DNA from: Ophiostoma sp. CBS 140.51
Lineage: Eukaryota > Ascomycota > Sordariomycetes > Ophiostomatales > Ophiostomataceae
NCBI GenBank assembly: GCA_029298735.1
Contig: JANSLP010000493.1
Location: 1 to 17,757 of the forward strand
Length of the DNA stretch: 17,757 bases
Reading direction: 5' to 3'
The notes under the pieces were generated by a model. That model was not told where the DNA came from, did not search any database, and worked only from the letters and a program-made list of their open reading frames with translations. Shown here in pieces: positions 15,986 to 17,757 of the stretch. Both the position numbers and the translations under genes were made by a program. Positions within the stretch are counted from its first letter, which is position 1; each line of letters opens with the position of its first letter.

Positions 15986-17380
15986 ATGGCATCTCCTCAC
16001 GGATCGTTCCTCGCTAAGGACGGGGATATGGAGGCCAACGCGGTGCATGTTCCCTCACCGGCCCGCCTATCCGGCGCTGACGCTTCCGGCGCCGATAGCA
16101 TCGGTGAGAAGGACAAGCCAGTGGCCGTTCCAGTCGATGCTCCTGTTGCTGCACCTTCAGCACCGCCTCCGCCACCCAACGGTGGTACCCGTGCCTGGCT
16201 TCAGGTTTTGGGCGCCTTCTTCCTCAACTTCAACACCTGGGGCATCGTCAACTCGTACGGTGTATTCCAATCTTACTACTCGACCGGTCTTCTGGCCTCG
16301 TCCACTGAGTCGGCCATCTCGTGGATCGGTAGTATCCAGGCTTTTTTGATGCTGGTCATTGCCGTCCTATGTGGTCGTGCTTTGGATGCAGGCTACTTTT
16401 ACACCGATATTCTCATTGGCACGTTCCTAGAGGTGTTTGGCACCATGATGACATCCATCTGCAAAGAGTACTGGCAGGTGTTTCTGGCCCAAGGCATTGT
16501 TGTCGGCATCGGCGCCGGTATGGTCTTTATTCCCGGTGTCGCCATTGTGGGCACTTACTTCTCGACACGCCGTGCCACCGCCATTGGCATCGCCGCCACG
16601 GGCTCTTGCATTGGCGGTATCGTTTATCCCATTGCTCTGCGCCGCCTCATCATTTCCATCGGCTTTGGCTGGGCCGTCCGCGTCATGGGTTTTATGATGC
16701 TCGCCACGCTCATCATTGCCATTGCCGTCATGAAGCCCCGTCTTCCGCCGCGCAAGTCCGGCCCGCTCATCAACTACGAGGCCCTGCGCGATCCCATTTT
16801 CGCCATGTGGCTCGTCGCCATTGTCTTTTCTTTCATTGGCCTGTACGTGCCCTTTTTCTACGTTGAGCAGTACGCCACCAACATTGGTATCGACGCCACC
16901 ACCGCCTCGTACATGCTTATCATCATCAACGCCGCCTCCATCCCGGGTCGTGTCGTACCCTCGATGCTCGCCGACAAGTTTGGCAACATGTCCATTCTGA
17001 TTCCGGCCGTCTTCTTTTCGGGCGTCATTACCGTGGCCTGGATAGCGGTTCACGACGAGGTCGGTCTGATTCTTGTGTCAGTCTTTTTGGGCTTGACCAA
17101 CGGCTCCATCCAGGCCGTTGTGCCCGCCACGGTTCCCTTCTTGTGCCCGGACCTGTCCAAGCTCGGCACGAACCTGGGCATGACGTTGTTTTCGGCCGGT
17201 CTGGGTATGCTGATTGGTAGCCCTGTGGCGGGTGCAATCCTGGACCACCAGACAAAGGGTGGAGCATCGACGGTCTACTGGGGCGCGTTCTTGTTTGCGG
17301 GCATCACGACGCTGGCGGGTGCACTGCTCATCATTGTGGTGCGGTACATGAAGGTGGGCTTCAAGATGGTGAAGGCATAA
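15986..17380 (+). CDS. MFS transporter, fungal monocarboxylate-porter type
   Basis: An intronless frame of 464 residues. The start ATG follows TCGCA and opens a 64-residue soluble, Ala/Pro-rich tail (VPVDAPVAAPSAPPPPP). NGGTRAWLQVLGAFFLNF (65-82) is the fungal form of the DGGWGW motif before helix 1 of the monocarboxylate porter (SLC16-like) family. About 12 hydrophobic segments follow, with a central charged loop (KPRLPPRKSGPLINYEALRD) between helices 6 and 7 and a short basic C-terminus. Known relatives carry organic acids across the plasma membrane, and some export metabolites. In this setting, uptake of an aromatic or aliphatic carboxylic acid is plausible but inferred. Codons end in C far more often than in the neighbouring genes, suggesting strong expression or a different history. 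Confidence 0.93.
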   Translation: MASPHGSFLAKDGDMEANAVHVPSPARLSGADASGADSIGEKDKPVAVPVDAPVAAPSAPPPPPNGGTRAWLQVLGAFFLNFNTWGIVNSYGVFQSYYSTGLLASSTESAISWIGSIQAFLMLVIAVLCGRALDAGYFYTDILIGTFLEVFGTMMTSICKEYWQVFLAQGIVVGIGAGMVFIPGVAIVGTYFSTRRATAIGIAATGSCIGGIVYPIALRRLIISIGFGWAVRVMGFMMLATLIIAIAVMKPRLPPRKSGPLINYEALRDPIFAMWLVAIVFSFIGLYVPFFYVEQYATNIGIDATTASYMLIIINAASIPGRVVPSMLADKFGNMSILIPAVFFSGVITVAWIAVHDEVGLILVSVFLGLTNGSIQAVVPATVPFLCPDLSKLGTNLGMTLFSAGLGMLIGSPVAGAILDHQTKGGASTVYWGAFLFAGITTLAGALLIIVVRYMKVGFKMVKA

Positions 17381-17757
17381 ATTGATTCGGAAGATGAGTG
17401 AGAAACGGGGAGGATATGGGTGAGAGTGTATTTGAGCTGGACTCTGGCTAGGTTTGTTTTGCGATATTGCATTTCCACGGCGTTTGTTTCAGTCTGCAAT
17501 CAGAAGCCTTTGTTTGTTTTCTTTCGATTTTAGACGGCTAGTATGGCACAGATTGAGCCTAACAGGTTTGACAGGTTGTCAGTAATTAATAAGATTGACA
17601 CGCGATTTGACTAACTTCATATTTTGTTTTTTAGTAGTAGTTAAGTGATGTTTATTTTTTATCGTCTTTGGCGGGCGTGGGTATTGGCGAATAGCGTAGA
17701 TTAATAGCGTGAATAAGGCGTTGGACAATGTCCACAATAATTGGCGTGAGGAAGCGT
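17381..17757 (+). other. 3' flank of the MFS gene, no gene seen
   Basis: AT-rich sequence with T-rich tracts after the MFS stop codon. It presumably contains the transcript end; ATTAATAAG at 17585-17593 is a weak polyadenylation-like element. Nothing else was recognised up to the window edge. Confidence 0.4.

Noticed and set aside
15613..16017. 134-residue plus-strand frame before the transporter
   Set aside because: Low-complexity Ser/Thr/Pro translation of the CT-rich leader, and overlaps the transporter start in another frame.
16427..17053. 208-residue minus-strand frame within the transporter
   Set aside because: A by-product of the C-ending codon bias; composition is Asn/Gly/Asp/His-rich with no domain.

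Overview
The window looks like nuclear DNA of a filamentous ascomycete (Pezizomycotina). Coding regions are broken by short introns of about 50-75 nt with CTAAC/CTGAC-type branch sites. Intergenic regions carry A tracts and CT-rich leaders, and the regulator has a fungal C2H2 plus Zn2Cys6 architecture. I cannot name the genus. No tRNA, rRNA, transposon, CRISPR or viral sequence was recognised.

Layout, left to right: (1) 317-1770 (+), a fumarylacetoacetate hydrolase (FAH)-family protein with 4 exons; (2) 2199-2747 (+), a small one-domain cupin; (3) 2881-4723 (-), a CocE/NonD (peptidase S15-like) alpha/beta hydrolase with 2 exons; (4) 5194-6756 (+), a salicylate-hydroxylase-like FAD monooxygenase with 5 exons, divergent from the hydrolase, whose first intron appears to be AT-AC; (5) 7194-10498 (+), a C2H2/Zn2Cys6 transcription factor; (6) 10729-11264 (+), an unrecognised acidic 160-residue protein; (7) 11454-12450 (-), a LigB/DODA-type extradiol ring-opening dioxygenase whose start lies in a 22-nt first exon; (8) 12886-14462 (+), a degenerate, membrane-anchored aldehyde-dehydrogenase-like gene with an apparent one-base frameshift, divergent from the dioxygenase; (9) 15986-17380 (+), an intronless MFS transporter of the fungal monocarboxylate-porter type, behind a 1.5 kb gene-free region.

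Taken together this reads as a compact aromatic-compound gene cluster. The inferred order is uptake (MFS), ring hydroxylation (FAD monooxygenase), extradiol ring opening (LigB/DODA), then hydrolysis of the ring-opened product (divergent FAH and perhaps the CocE hydrolase). The cupin has an unknown accessory role and the local regulator would control the set. Ring opening by an extradiol enzyme with an FAH-type hydrolase differs from the ortho-cleavage (3-oxoadipate) and homogentisate routes usually described in fungi. The substrate cannot be read from the sequence; a biosynthetic role is possible.

The strongest single observations are the probable AT-AC intron (both ends non-canonical, exact restoration of the FAD-binding fold spacing), the FAH paralogue that keeps metal and catalytic residues but has lost several substrate-contact residues, and the hidden first exon of the dioxygenase.
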